Assembly (NCBI GenBank): GCA_037951165.1
Contig: JBBDHG010000127.1
Location: 2,799,001-2,863,000 of the forward strand
Length of the DNA stretch: 64,000 bases
Direction of reading: 5' to 3'
From: Lophius americanus
Lineage: Eukaryota > Chordata > Actinopteri > Lophiiformes > Lophiidae
Under the pieces are notes generated by a model that saw only the letters and a list, made by a program, of their open reading frames with translations, did no database searches and had not been told where the DNA came from. The position numbers and the translations under genes were made by a program. Shown in pieces: positions 1-13,440 of this stretch. Positions within the stretch are counted from its first letter, which is position 1. Every line of letters starts with the position of its first letter.

Positions 1-1779
1 GATGTCTCAACTCTGTGCAGCGGGCTAGATGTCCCGTAGAGTTACATAGTCTTCATCAATTGAAAAAAACATGAGATGAGGTTAAAATAACAGACACAGC
101 GAACACAACCATTTGTAATGTCACTATTTTAAGTCTTTCACAAAAATGACTAACATGTAGAATGAGAATCTATGGCATATGAGTGTGTGGGTTTTTATGC
201 TTTTACTCTGATTCATTTTGGATATGATTTTTATGTAGATTGACTTTTATTTTGACCAGTACCATCCAAAATAAAATCAACAGTTTTCATAAAGAAATGG
301 GAATCTAACGTAGCCAAAAAAAAAAAAAAAAAAGCCGCAACTGTGTCTGAGGGTGAAGATAATCAGGAAAATCAGGGTCAGAAAAAACAACTCCTGTCAT
401 TAGTAATTCTACCTTTGTATTGGAAGGTGTTTTAACACAGTCCTTATTCAGTAGCGAGATGCGTTAATACCAAGCTGTTTTCTTGTTTTAATACAGGCAT
501 TCAGGGGTCAACAAATAGCTTGTAATTTTAATTAATTCTCCGTTGACTGCAAAGCCTCTTTCAGATGTTGGAAATGTGTTAAGCCTCAGCATTATATCAT
601 TTTATAATTAAGATATTTTAAAACCTCTAGTCTCACAGAAGATTGTACGGTAGTGGTGCAGAGGGCTGTGGGGGTGTTTTAACGTTCTGATGAGTAATAG
701 GGGATGGTTGTAAGCCAAAGCCTCTCCACATATCCCCTGGGAAGGTCACTGCACAGTCTTGCGCCATCAGCTTGATGGAGGGCAGCTCTGTACAATTTAT
801 CTTTTTCTCCTCTCTGCCTGCCCTAAGTGCTGTCTTAAAGTGACCTCACCCCTCTGATTTGGAGGCAATTCGTAATCACACTGTAGCCTGCCGCTTTTAT
901 AGCTGTAATACGGTAAACAGGCTGCAGTCACTCACAACAGCGAGTGAAGCGGCTTTCTCTCTCCTGTCTCATAGAAGTCTGAGCAGTTTGGGAGGAGATG
1001 TGGAAAGTGGTGCGTCCACCTGCACCACTCTTACTGGGTCATCATAGCTGGGGGGGGATTCTGGCAAACAAGCACAAGGCAAAGACTGGATAATGGGCTG
1101 TACGGGCAGCAGAGCGTGCCTTAGAGCTCCGTGCACTGCAGAGAGGGTAACACAATTCTACATCATTCTACTCTACAGTGAGGAATATAAGCCGATCTGA
1201 CGTACAGCAGGAGAAACTGGAATGTATTTGCTTTTTTTTTTTTAAAGTCATCCGTGAAGTGTTCTGGGTTTTGTACCTTACATTTTGCCTGAATAATTTT
1301 TCAGTCTGTGTGATGTAATACTTGTTGTGTCTGGTTGTTTATGTGAATCAGCATAGAGAGAAGAATGCGGTTAATAAGAGAAACTGTTTGAATCATCTCT
1401 GCGTCAATTTTGAAGTCTGGTGGATGCAGCTACAACGTAGTCCCCCTCTCTGATGCTAAACGGAGCCAGAAAATGAGACATCAGACTGTGAGGCTGGCGG
1501 AATGCTTGCACTGAGACTCAAAACATGAGTTGAAAATCAAGTTCTCCATTTCCTTATTGTTTTCTATGTGAGCTGCTGTATTGTAATTTAATTTGATGGT
1601 TGCATCAAGGTCCCACTGTACCTGAGCCTTTGTTCTGGTTAAGGTGAATTCTTAATGCTGGCCTCACTAATTTATAACTTGTAAGTTAAGGAGGTTGTCG
1701 CAAAAATATAACGGACGTCTTCATCAACATGTGGATGACGTTGTATTTGTCATTCCTCTCTCTCTCTGTCTCTATGCAG
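1..1779 (+). other. Upstream intron sequence of mtus1 (no exon identified)
   Basis: No coding exon is supportable here. The sequence ends in a pyrimidine-rich tract and CAG directly before the first recognised mtus1 exon at 1780. Upstream exons of the gene must lie here unrecognised or outside the window. Short open frames, for example near 859-1047, lack splice context and family resemblance. Confidence 0.6.
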
Positions 1780-4700
1780 CGTGATGAAGCCAGAAGGCAA
1801 TGCAGCAATCAGTGCCAGGAGCTGGTCAACCTGCGGGGAGAACTGGGTAAGTTAGGTCGCCTTGGTCAGAGCCCAGCTCTGTGAAAAGTTAAAATCCAAA
1901 GTACAGTCCTATGACAGAGACTGGGTTTTGTTCCTTTTCTGATGTTTCTTGAGTGTTGGTTTATATTACAAGATAGAAATTGTGTTGATCATTTTGGTAT
2001 AGATAATGATGGAAATATTGCGCTGTAAATGTCCATAGTTTGATAGTTGGTTATGTTGTTTTTTTTCCAGAATGAGTATTTAAGTATTCATTTGATTCAT
2101 GTATTTTGTTTCTGTGATCAAGTACAGTAGTAAATCTGAGTAAGTGGTGATTTTATTTTGATGTCTAGCATATGTTAGGTGTTGTTCTACTTGGATAACA
2201 TCGATTCAGCCATTATATTGCAGAGTTTTCTAGACTGACACTCATGCAAGTGGATTTAGTATCTAAATAAAGTTGGGTTGTTTAATTATAGGAAATGGTT
2301 TGATGCTGTTCCTGTAAGTGGTTTGGGCTGTTATTAAGTATGATCATGTTCCTTGATCGAGAGAACTGATGTGTCCGGATTGTTTTTGTGAACTCATTAT
2401 CAGCATTTTTACAAGTATGATTAGTCTTGTTTGTTTTTGCCCACCACACATACATCCTGTGGTTCCTCCCCTAATGGCTTTCTCCTCTACTGAAAATGTT
2501 TCTGTCTACCAATACTACCAATACTTGTGTTTTAATTCTTGCTCGGCTAATAGTGTTGTGGCGCCGCCCCTCCCTCACAGCCTCGGGACGTCCACATGAC
2601 TGCTCTTATATACTGAGCAGAGTTCTATCTGGTGCTTTAACACTTTCTTAACCTCAGAGACTGTGAGACCCTCACTGGCCCCAGCTGGACCTTTTTCCAT
2701 TCTGATTAGAAACTGTTGTGCAGTCCAGGGTCATTTCTTTAAGTGTGCCTTAGTGAGTTTCCTTCTCGGACTGTGTCACTGCCTGCCTCTGCAGTGATCT
2801 CACTTCTCATACACCAGTAAATTACAGTCTTGGGCCACAGCCAAAATTGTGATCAATCACACCCTGTTTATCATTCCTCGCATTCAACATTACATCTGTT
2901 AGCCTTATTCACTATCCGTTTTATCTATAATACTTCTAAACACTATCATCCTGCTGAATTAGAGACAAAATGCATCTAACTTTAGATTAAATGGGCACTC
3001 CTCCTGTGTGTGAACATGACGTAAGGTGCCATAAAATACCGTCGCGCGACGGCTACAGGCTGTTGTCAGACTATAATCACCAGCCCATAGTCAAAGTGAC
3101 AGTAGCATTTATCTAGTGGAAGAAAGTGGTTCAAACCAGGTTCAACGCTCTGTAGCTCTATTGCACAGAATGGCATTATGCCACATCACAAATATATATT
3201 GCATATATCTCAAATAACCATCATTACTAAATAATACTCAACAACTAGTCGCATTTACTTGTGCGATCGCCAAAAAAAGCAAAAATATGATAAAATGTAA
3301 ATAGCTCAATGCGGATTCATCAGCGTTTCCACATAGACCCCAGCTAAGCTGCTGGGCATTAACAAACATGCTCAAAGGCACAATAGTAACATTTGTTACA
3401 CTCATTAAAGCTCGTCACCATTTTAAGACAATGTCAATCCCCTTATCTTTCTTAAAAATGTCTCAGTGACATGCTTGGCAGTGTTTGTGATTTTAGTTCC
3501 GCCTGTCACTAAACTCCTCATTCACCAGAAGCTCTGGTGATTTGTTAACTTTCACTTTCTTTACTTTTTCCTCTCCGTACATTCATAAAGCACAGAACAT
3601 TTTTACCTCATTTATTTTTAGTCCATAATATTGACGTTCCTCTACTCCTTTCCTTTAAAAAGAAATTGCTCAAAAAGCCCACATTTTCATTCCTTGGCGT
3701 TGCCTCATTTGTGCTTTATAACTAAGTGACTCCACTAGTTTGGTGAAATTTACAAAGCTATGACCTTGATTTGCACTCCAGCACTTAAGAAAGTGGTCCG
3801 TTGTGGATTTGGTCACTGTCGACCTCTCCAGTGCACATATTAAGACTTTGTGACAGAGTTGAGAATGTGTGTGGCTGGTTTACAAAGCAAAAGCTTCTAA
3901 TGATAAAAACTTGAAAATTGTAAATTATCATCTGCGGGGGGGGGGGAAAGAAAGGAGCCTGTATTCAAGAACTCTTTTTACCTATTTTGCTGACTTAAGG
4001 TCTATTTACTGTATCCTCATCTGGCTACGGATGACCACAGTGTGGATTGCACATGCAGTCATTTGTAAAGCTGGGTGTAAACTGTACGATTTGAGCACAA
4101 TTCACACTTGCAATTTAGCCTCAGGACTGCTGGCCCGTCCGATGGTGTTAGTCCATTGTCGTGGAATGTACGTGAGGTCACATGTGCTGATAAGCAGCCT
4201 CCAAACAGCGGTCAGATGATCGTTCAGGTTTTTTTTGCGTGTTAGAAATGATTGGTCAGGCAGGGTCCTGCTGACCTCAGCATAATCTTCTCTCGTTGGG
4301 CCTGTAAGAAGTGGCGGAGTGTCTGAGTTGCTATGATGACACAACACGTTGTAATAATAAAAATAATAAGTAATAGGCAGTGACTAGAGTAAGTGCATTT
4401 TGTGGCTAATAAGCAAGGGAGAATTAGAGAGGTTCACATCTTTCAGAGCATTACTTGCTATAAAGTTAACACTCTATGCAGTCAAACGTAGCTCACTTAC
4501 CTCCAAGTGACTCTGCAAAAATAGTTCAGCAATACTGTCCCCTGCCTTTAGACACCTTCAAGTCCAGATACACTGGCAACTTTAAAAAAAAAAAAAAAAA
4601 GGTTCGGCACACAGGAGGGCAAAAAATAATCAAGACAGTTTGATTGTGTTTTTAGTATATTTTTACTTATTACTAGATTTTCTGGTTTTGTACTTTCAAA

Positions 4701-7700
4701 CAAAATTTAATTGACAATTGTAAAGAGTAACGGCATGCTGCAGAAGTCGGATGGGTCGTACAGTGTGAGCACTCATGTCGTGTAGGTGGATCTGATCGTA
4801 CAGTTTGAATACACCAGTCGTAAGTTTCCACAAACGTTTAATTCGTACTGTGTGAGTTAAGTTTAAACGCCCACGACTCAAAAGTCCTACAGTGTAAGCC
4901 CAGCTTAACAGAAAGCTGGAGTTTTCCATCTTGGACTATGTTTGGTGTCCCATTTTTACATGAAAGGATAACTTGGCTAACGTGCAGTTAGTGATCCAAA
5001 CTTCCTGTGCCCTGTTTTAATAACTAGTACAGCCGTACAACATGGAAACTCACACCGATGTACCCTAGCAGAGGGGAACCCTCGGGGCGGTCTAGGCCTT
5101 TAGTGAAGCCCAAACATACCAGCATTTCAAAAGTCATATTTACTTTCTTTCATTGAATGATTATTCTCTTCTTACTCTAATTATGGCCTCATTTTCTATC
5201 AGGTTTGCCACAGAAGAAAGCATTAACTTCCTGCAAACATAAAAAACAGAGGTTCACTGATTGGCTAGGACTTCATCACCAGGAAGAGAAGGCCATCGGT
5301 TTCTGTGTTTTTTTAAAAAGTGACATGTTAATTAACAAGTCCATTTTGATTTATAGTGGAGGGTTAATAAAATAATTGCTCTAGGCGTTCATGAAGGCTA
5401 AACCTAACTTGCTTGTAATTGACCAGTGTGTAGGCTTGGGCATGGTCTTAATGTAGGCTAGTCCTGGTTTAGTATTATACAAGAGCAAGTTGCTTCATTC
5501 ATATCCACTACTCCTGCTGAGTGGTCATTTTCAACAAATTCAAACTTATTGGAGAATTTAGACCTCCATGTTAATGGAAAAGGAAATGAAACACACCAGT
5601 GTCCTCTACAACTGTGCTCTGGCACTATTTCCTGAAGTCAGAAATTAGGACAGACTTGGTCTTCAGATGAGGTCATATGAGGACAAACCCCTTTATTGAG
5701 TTTAATTATAGCCCTGAAAGGTCGGGGATATAATGGAATCTTCATCGCCGTGTCCGCCGCAGATTCTTCATGTTAGCACGATAACTCAATCTATATCTCC
5801 ATCTATCATTTCACTATCACTATACTCTAAAATTGTCAGGCCATAGTTTATCCACGGTTGCTCAGATTTAGTCCAAATTTGGTGCGTACGAAATGACTCA
5901 GAGAACTATCTTTTAATATATCCTGTTTTACTTTTATAGTTGATGTTTTACACACTAGGGGGAGCTTTTTATGAAAAAAATGCCGTATTTCTAACATAAC
6001 TTCCTAATCTTTGGTCTTATTTATTCCAAAACTGGTTCAAATTAATTGGCTGAGTTCTACCTTGCAAATGTTGGTCCGATTTTGGTACGCATGAATCAAC
6101 TCTGAGAGATCCTTGTGCCCTCTTGTGTACCTTGTGTCAATTCTTTTTTGCACTTAAGTTAATACTTTACCACTAAAGAGAGCTTTTTTTAAAAGAAAAA
6201 TACCGTCGACATAACTTTACATTTAATTTAAAGAGTTCAATCGGGGATTTTTTGTACAGCGCAGGGGAGTGGGGAATTTTCAGGTATATAACATTGCTGT
6301 CAGGTACAACAGCATAAGTCTAGATTTTAAGTATCTTGGATATCTGTCTATTATTGTGTGCTTTTGGTGGTTGTTGCTGTTGGTGTGACTGAGGTCCAGA
6401 TTCATTCACGTATGTTTGTACCAGGAGCTTGGCCGGGGTCTGAGAAAAAGCTGCTAATCTCTACTTGGATTTTATGGCATTTTTGCTTTCTTTGTGGTCT
6501 TAGGAATAAATGTGTCAAGTTGTTGAGTCTATTAGTTGGTAGTGCCACCTTCAGGAGCTATGACATCTATTAGTGATGCAGCATCATGTCATATTGATGG
6601 AATAGTGCTACATTCTTGACGGTTTCAGTGTGTATCTATGCAGTTAGTGTTTATCTGTCATAGGTGTTGACCCTTTTTTCACCACTTTATTCCACTAGAT
6701 AAATGTTAGTCTCTTTGAATGTGGGCTGGTTACGTCATCTGACAGCAGTTTGTAACTGTAGAGTCACTGTGAAATCATTTCTTTAGCTCCTTAACCGACT
6801 GACCCAACAGTGAGTCAGGATGAGTCAGGATGTGTCAGATGTGTTTTTTTCCTGATGTTGCCAGTATTGCAGAGCTGTCACTTTGTGCAACCGGTTAGGC
6901 TCCGCCCACAATTTATATAATCACTGTTTACTAACACAAAAAGGACCTATTGTCGGAGTATAGCTGTAAAGGCCCAGGTTGAAAACCTACTGCTCGCCAC
7001 TGACCCTCAGGTATACAAATCTAATAATGGTTTTCTGTTGTGGGGTTGGTTTTATTTTTATTTTCCAGTGTCCTCTGTCCTGTCATCTGAGCGTCTGGAG
7101 AAAGAGAAGGAAGAACTCATATTTGCCCTGAAGAATGTCCCGCAGAAACTGCAGGAACAGCACCAGAAGGACCTGGCTGAGCTGGAGCACAGTTTGCAGG
7201 TCTTCTACCAGGCTGAGTGGGACAAGCTCCACCTTACCTACCAGGAGCAGACCGACAAGTGCAAAACTCTGATGCAACAACAGGTTTGTCCCCACATTAC
7301 CTTTTTAGTTATATTGGAAGATTTGGTTTTCCTCTGAATATCCCCCCCAAAAAATACATTTATAGGTGCTTAAAGTGTAGTTTTAAGTAATTGTCTGAGT
7401 TTCCTCTTTTGCTAGCCTCAGGAGGGCATAACTATTTACTTCTTCCTGTCATGCAGTGTGTAGTAGTGCATTACAACCATTAATACTATGGTCCCAAATT
7501 AAGCCTGTCTTGTGTTGTTTTTGAAGTTGCAAGACCTTAAAGCCAATCATGAAGCCATGAAGTGGGAACTAGAAAACAGCCATACAGAACAGCTGCAATG
7601 TGTTAAACAGCAGTATGAAACGTCACTGAAAGGTGAGTGAGAAGTCCTCAACAAAATCATTGAAACAGTATCTGTTCTCTGAAACTATCTCGAGTTTCAG

Positions 7701-10700
7701 CGTTGAGTATTGCAGCTGAAAAGGTATTCGACAAATGTGATTTCAGTACAGGTTGGCTAATCTCAATCACACCCAATTATAATGGGCCTGTCAACGACCC
7801 TGCTAATTTTTTCACTTTCACTCACAAGCAAGGGAAGCAATAAAACGTTGACTGATATAACATAATTTGACTGATTTAACATTATTTGAGGGGTCAGTTT
7901 GAAATCTCAAATTAACCCCTCAAATTATGTCGAATAAGGGTTGGATGTATATAAACTCATATATTCTCCCTTAGATAACAAATGCCATGTACGAAGTTCA
8001 TCATAATTGTAAAGTTTGAGTTTTGTATAATATATTATTTATTTCTTTTCAGACCTCTGCAATATCCACAACGGGGAGCTGCAGTCTTTGGACAAATCTT
8101 TAAAAGACACAGAAAGAACTCTATTTGTAAATATTTCCTTTTTACCATACATATTCACATTAACAATAGCACACCATGACATGAGGAATAGTTATGGTTT
8201 GATGAACCAGTGTGTTAAAAATGAACTCTATACTTAGTTGTGCTTTATGCTTCCACAGGGGCAGATTGAAGCGCTGACTGCAGATAATAACGCCATGATT
8301 GAAAAGATAGCAGTGGAGGAGAGAAGGAGGAAGAAGCTGGCTGAGAAGGGTCAGGTAGGCTATGACTCCTGTTTTGTTTAACTCTAATCACACATAGTAT
8401 GAGGATTATGAATCCAAAGATTACAGGGGAGATAAATAACACCAGAAAATATTTTCTTAATAAAAAACAAACCAAACAAGTTTGTGAGATCGGGTCGAGT
8501 TTTACTCTCCCTCCCCTCTACCTAAAGTGTAGATTTTAATTTTATGTGCTATATTTTAATTTTGAGTGCTGTGAGGCTGCTAATTCTCATCTGGGTCGTG
8601 TGGCTCCCGCATGTAGTCAGCATTTGGCTTGGGCAACTAAAGTAAATACCTGACATTACTCTGCCATCCAACACCTGCTATTAATAGGCATATCACCAGC
8701 AGAGCACTAGTAGCAGCTCACTATTACATACTGATCGCCTGCTGTTAATGAAATGGACGTGAAGTGGTGTAAACATTGCCTTCATTCACAACATGTTGAG
8801 CTGACTACTTTCATGTAGGAGGCATTAACACCCAGAGGCTGATTTCCCCTGTGAGTTCAGCAGTATAAGTGATGCATGGCGCCCTCTGGTTTTTGGTCTT
8901 CGGATGTAAACAAAAGTGGCTTGGCTATTGCTGTGAATTTTCATGTCAAACCCAAATCATTTTGTTTTTTCTAGATGTGCAGTGATTTGAATTTTTTTGG
9001 CCAATCGTGGGTTTTTCTATTATTTTAGAGTCTGACCGGGCGATAATGATGAAATAATGACGAAAATCGGTAGTTTATTTTAAAGTTCTCTTCTTTTGAA
9101 GGATTACACTGGAAGAAAGGCTGGTATGTGTTCTGACTTGTGCTCTGATGTTGTTTCTTAAATCAACTGTATGACATTTCAAAGTACAAATTAAACTTTG
9201 TAAGCCTTGTTAAGTCCATCACATGTTATATGTTGGCTTTTTTCAGGGACTTCAGGCCTCATGGCTTACTCTGCACTATAATAATAATAATACATTTAAT
9301 TTATAATGCACTATCTCTAGCTTTAGCCGCTCTGCTAACATTAGCTTGTGTGCAACAGGCATTGAAAGAGATGCTGCTCAGCCGATTACCGATCACATTG
9401 ACGAGGCCTTCCGGCACTAGTGTATACATTTAGTATACTTTATTGTGTTTGATCATCTACTTAATGTACTTAAATAGCCAAGTGGTAAGTTGTTCAGGCT
9501 TTTCTATTCAGTTGAGAATACTAAAAATACTTATAGATTTGAATTGAACTTACAAGTAACTAAAATTAATGGTAGCTGTGCTAGGAACAGGGTCTGTCAG
9601 CAGAAACATGAAGATATCCCCCGGCTGTCAACAGAAATGTTTTTTTATGTCACGTTCTGCTGATTTGAGACTTGTGATCATTTCTAACTTGGTCTCCTAC
9701 ATACCGAACATATTATTATTACTTCAAATATGTAATGCTTTGCATTACATATTTGTGACCCGCATTGATTTGATCTCTGAATTCACTCAACAATCCTGCA
9801 AGACCAAATATTATAGATATTATTTTATAGATGTCTTCTAACTTGAAATTCTCTGGGCGTGACAAGTTTGTATTGTATTTTGCAATGAGTGTATCCAGGC
9901 AGTGTAACCCTGTTTGACCTTTTACTTGCTGCCTTGCATTTGCTCTCAGTTGACGATTGACAGTTTTTCTATTGACTCAGAAGGCCACCACATGGCGCTT
10001 TTCAACTTTTGTGAACTGCCACTGTGAACGTCTTTAGACCAAAACTTCATCACACCCGCCGTAAAATCCTTTATCGCGCTCATAATGCAGAAATGTTCTG
10101 TATGCCATCTGAGCAACAGAAGTCCGAGGCAAGACTTTTCTTTCAAATAAGGAAGTTACATTGTGTTTCATGAAGTTTTCTGAAGGTTTTTGTAAAACGT
10201 AAAGAAATACATATTTACTCGTACGTCGTATCATTATGTATCAGTTACCTGTTTTGTTACGCAATCTGAGTACATGTTGCCCGGAAATGTATTTGCCGTC
10301 TCACCACCACTGTAGATCTTGACACTTTATTTGTACCTGCAGAAGGACTCTCACACCCTGTACCTGGAGCAGGAGCTAGAAAGCCTAAAAGTCGTGCTGG
10401 ATATTAAAAACAAACAACTCCACCAGCAGGAGAAGAAACTGACGGAGATCACCAAACTGGTGAGACCTGACGCAGATTAAAGACATCGCTGAATATCAAG
10501 TCAAAACATGTGAATCACTCAGCTGTTCTGGTTTTCATATCAGAGAGACAAAAATGTACAGTTGGATGAGAGCTTTACGAAGGTCCAGCAGGAGAATGAG
10601 GAGCTCAGAGCCCGCATGGACAGACATGCAGCGTTGTCGAGGTAGGTCTTCACTGCATGAACTTCCAGGTAGCCCTTTAGCTTGTCTTCTCCATTCAGAC

Positions 10701-11499
10701 TTCTGTCTCCTGGGGTTTTTTCTTCCTCGACCATGAAATGATCTTTGGAAGTTACGAACAGTCCGTCTGTCCGTCTACCTGTCTGTAATCATCTTTATCC
10801 GGGGAATATTTAAATGTGACTGTGTGTGTAACACATAAAAGCCATGATCCATGATGAGTAGTTGTGCCTTTTGACATTTTGAATTGTTTGAAATGTCAAT
10901 CAAACATAATCAAACTGTGATTCATATTAAAGAATTACATCTTGAGAAGAAAACAATGGTTCCGTTAAAAGAGGTAACAAACAGGCTGACAAGTGAAAAA
11001 GCACTCTGGAATGTATGTGTTCTTGATTTTCATGGGATTTGACAAAAATTGTAAGTAGATCACTAGTCTCATTATTATCCTTTCCTCTTTCCAAAACAAC
11101 CTCTAGAATCTTAACTTTATTAATTTGGCTCATTTCTATTAACAGTCTGGCACTTGGGTGGATGATGCAATGTATGGGAGCTCCATTCGACTGGTTGAAC
11201 CTTTACGTACACATAAACATTAGTTCTCCGGAGCGTTTTCTAACCTGTCTGTTGCGTGTATGTCTTACAGACAGTTGTCCACAGAGCAGGCAGTGCTGCA
11301 TGAGTCGCTTCAGAAGGAATCCAAGGTGAACAAGCGTTTGTCGATGGAGAACGAGGAGCTCATGTGGAAGCTCCATAACAGTGACCTGAGTAGCCCCCGC
11401 AGGGCGTCCCCCACCTCAGCATCCCCCTCCCATGTCTTCAGCCTTCAGTCACCTCGCAGTTCAGGCCTGTACTCCAGCCCCCCCATGACTCCAAAATAA
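1780..11499 (+). CDS. mtus1: mtus1, C-terminal part (microtubule-associated tumor suppressor 1 / ATIP)
   Basis: Eight coding exons with GT/AG borders: 1780-1846, 7069-7283, 7527-7632, 8053-8126, 8259-8354, 10343-10459, 10544-10641 and 11271-11499 (TAA). The joined length is 1002 nt, an unbroken frame of 333 residues. The product is a long charged coiled coil rich in E, K, Q and L, followed by a Ser/Pro-rich tail. The segments YLEQELESLK, QQENEELRARMD and KESKVNKRLSMENEEL match what I know of the MTUS1/ATIP C-terminus, as does the tail with repeated SPR/SPP motifs. MTUS1 proteins bind microtubules and, in mammals, the angiotensin AT2 receptor and EB1. The N-terminal exons, which differ between isoforms, are not in the window. 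MTUS2 is the nearest alternative; the pdgfrl/slc7a2 neighbours favour MTUS1. Exons 8259-8354 and 10343-10459 are frame-neutral if skipped. Confidence 0.93.
4069..4905. mobile_element. Non-autonomous DNA transposon with terminal inverted repeats, possibly PIF/Harbinger-like
   Basis: The left end AGCTGGG...TA.ACTGTA reappears as its reverse complement at the right end; about 21 bp of imperfect terminal repeat can be aligned. TAA flanks both sides (4066-4068 and 4906-4908), which fits the TWA target duplication of PIF/Harbinger elements. No transposase frame is seen inside. It lies in the long first mtus1 intron of this window. The superfamily assignment is inferred from the 3-bp duplication only. 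Confidence 0.5.
5703..6326 (+). repeat. Dispersed repeat family A, copy 1 (in mtus1 intron)
   Basis: Begins near ATTATAGCCCTGAAAGG and ends near CTGTCAGG...GACAGCATAAGTCTAG-like sequence. Copies occur near 21690-22151 and 42174-42986. The copy has two diverged internal units, each with an AATTTGGT-like phrase, a GAACTCAGAGA-like phrase and an ACTA.GGGAGCTTTTT phrase. No coding capacity is seen. I recognise the phrases as a dispersed fish repeat but cannot name the family. Confidence 0.7.
7881..7928. repeat. Short inverted repeat in mtus1 intron
   Basis: ATTATTTGAGGGGT (7881-7894) and ACCCCTCAAATTAT (7915-7928), 14-bp arms with one mismatch and a 20-bp loop. No flanking duplication was identified. 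Confidence 0.6.
8965..9425 (+). repeat. Dispersed repeat family C, copy 1, carrying a nested (TAA)n repeat
   Basis: Shares with 22640-23245 the order of phrases AACTTTGTAAGCCT.GTT, AGTCCAT.A.ATGTT and TTAGCCGCTCTGCTAA. A short (TAA)n repeat interrupts this copy at about 9273-9312 but not the other. The copy near 23200 has GATCGGCCGATG and GATCGATCTGTTCATCTCT ends, which resemble fish hAT-type non-autonomous elements (inference). Confidence 0.5.
9273..9312 (+). repeat. (TAA)n-headed dispersed repeat (family B), short copy
   Basis: A run of TAA units followed by ACATTTAATTTATAATGCAC. The same arrangement occurs at 21231-21275, 25821-26060 and 34877-35170. This copy sits inside family C copy 1, so it inserted later. 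Confidence 0.6.
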
Positions 11500-12405
11500 C
11501 AATGGGCCAACCAAGCAAATCCTTGCCCCATGCTGGTTTTTCTCTGGACTCTGGATCACAGCAGCCTGATCTCAGCTCACTCAGGCTTGGATGATCTCAC
11601 TCTTTTTCTATACAGACTGAAAAAAACATTGCACAGAAGCACTTCATAAGCAAGTTTACCTTGTTCGTTGCCTTTTACATCTGATTGTATGGATGGGGAG
11701 AATCTCAGGACTTTTGTGATGAAACGCTATATTTGTTACTTGTACTTGTTTAAGTTTTGTCTTTCATGACTTTCAGTGGATGCACATACGCACCCGCACA
11801 CAACCACACACACAGATTCAACACTACAGAGGTTCTCGTTTTGTCTCAGGAGACCACATTCATGCATAGTCTGAATTTAGAGTAGCCATGAGGACACCGT
11901 CCCTCCTCAGAACATTGTATCACATGTATGGTTGAAATGTGGGAAAGCTTTAAACCCTTCTCTGCCCACATAGGAGTGATAGATGGGATTTTACTAATGT
12001 CTGTCCGGACACCAGATGCACACCACATACTTATTTCAATGTTACTTTTTTGTACATTTTTTTTATACATCTAGGTTTTCAGTTCAGGTATCATCTGTGG
12101 ACTCGATCATGTTTTGTTACTCGTGTTTCTTTGTTTGATGATGGGACCAAATGTTTTTGCAGGTGTGAGTGAGTCTTGCTAGTCTCCTCCTTCGCCCTCC
12201 TCTCCCTCTTTCCTCCTATAAAATGCAGCTTTAAAGTCTGGTTTTTGCAAAGAGCTGACCAGAAGAAGCTTTACTGAGCTTGGACATGTTGAAGACACCG
12301 CCTCTTGCAAATATCTCCCAAAAAAGTATTTTGTTTTGAATTAGTATTATTTGTGGGGTAACCCGGTTTGAAATATGCAACTAATAAAGTCTTTTATTTA
12401 AACTG
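11500..12405 (+). other. mtus1: mtus1 3' UTR with poly(A) signal
   Basis: Sequence from the TAA stop to just past an AATAAA at 12383-12388. It contains CA-rich stretches near 11790-11815. The poly(A) signal is seen; the cleavage site is inferred. Confidence 0.65.
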
Positions 12406-12904
12406 CGTTATCACAGTCCAGCTTTGTTGGAGTGAGCCACACATTGACTTCATGGTTGTAAAATCATCAACCCAAGACCTGTGTCTGCTTTTTCAGTTCA
12501 ATATCTCTGAATGTTATCTAAAGTACAGACATCCATATCCTCAGCTAGAATATATGCTAACATAATAATTATACTGATATAGCGCTTTACAGAGTATAGT
12601 TCAGACGGAGAAGCAGAACTTCCACTACCAGCTACTTTTCAGCAACATGGAAACTGCAGCAAGTGTTTGGTTGGACCAAAGTAAATTGTGGGTTTGCAGA
12701 ACACATTCCACATAAGGAGAGCATTATGATGTCAGCCTGGCACACGACACCGCTTTAGTTCATATTCTCCTCCTTGTAGAGCTCTAAAGCCAAAGCAGAT
12801 CTCTGATTTCTTCTGCTGCCCGTCAGGGTCTACAGCAGTCAGGTGATGTCTGTCTTAGAGAAGCCTTAAATCTCAACGCTTGTTTCATTTGTCAAAACTT
12901 TAAA

Positions 12905-13440
12905 TGTTTGCCTTTATTGCATCTTTATTTCAGACTGAAGATGTGAATTCCTTTCCTGTAGAGCATTTTCACCAAGCTCATTGTAAAACGGTTAAGCTAT
13001 CTCTTAGAAAGGTTAATTTGGCAGATATTCAGTCAACGTGAGTCGCTTTGGGTCAATATGGTTCAGATTAATATTTAATCTGTGTCTTGCTGCACAATCG
13101 ATCAGTTCTCTGCACAATTTTAACTTTTCGCTTCTGCAACTAGCAGTTTGATGATGAACAAGTGAACATGCAGATTACTTTATCATGATTGGTTGATTAA
13201 TTCCCAATAACTGACCTGCTATTCGTTAAGGCATGGAACCTTACATATTTTAATAGCGATAAAAAACATTGAAAATGAACAAAACGTTATTCCAGCAAAT
13301 ATTTTTTCTGTCAACACAATCTGCAATCTAAAAACGCAAGTATTTTATGTACACTTGTCGATTTCCTCTATTCTCATTGGTTGGTACGTTCCAGCGATGT
13401 GTCAACAGCAAACATCAGCAGAACTCAGGCTCCTCTGGTA
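12905..13440 (-). other. pdgfrl: pdgfrl 3' UTR with two poly(A) signals
   Basis: On the minus strand AATAAA occurs at 12924-12929 and 12913-12918, about 510 bp past the stop. The mtus1 and pdgfrl transcripts would thus end tail to tail about 0.5 kb apart. Nothing else is recognisable at 12406-12904 beyond AT-rich sequence. Confidence 0.5.
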
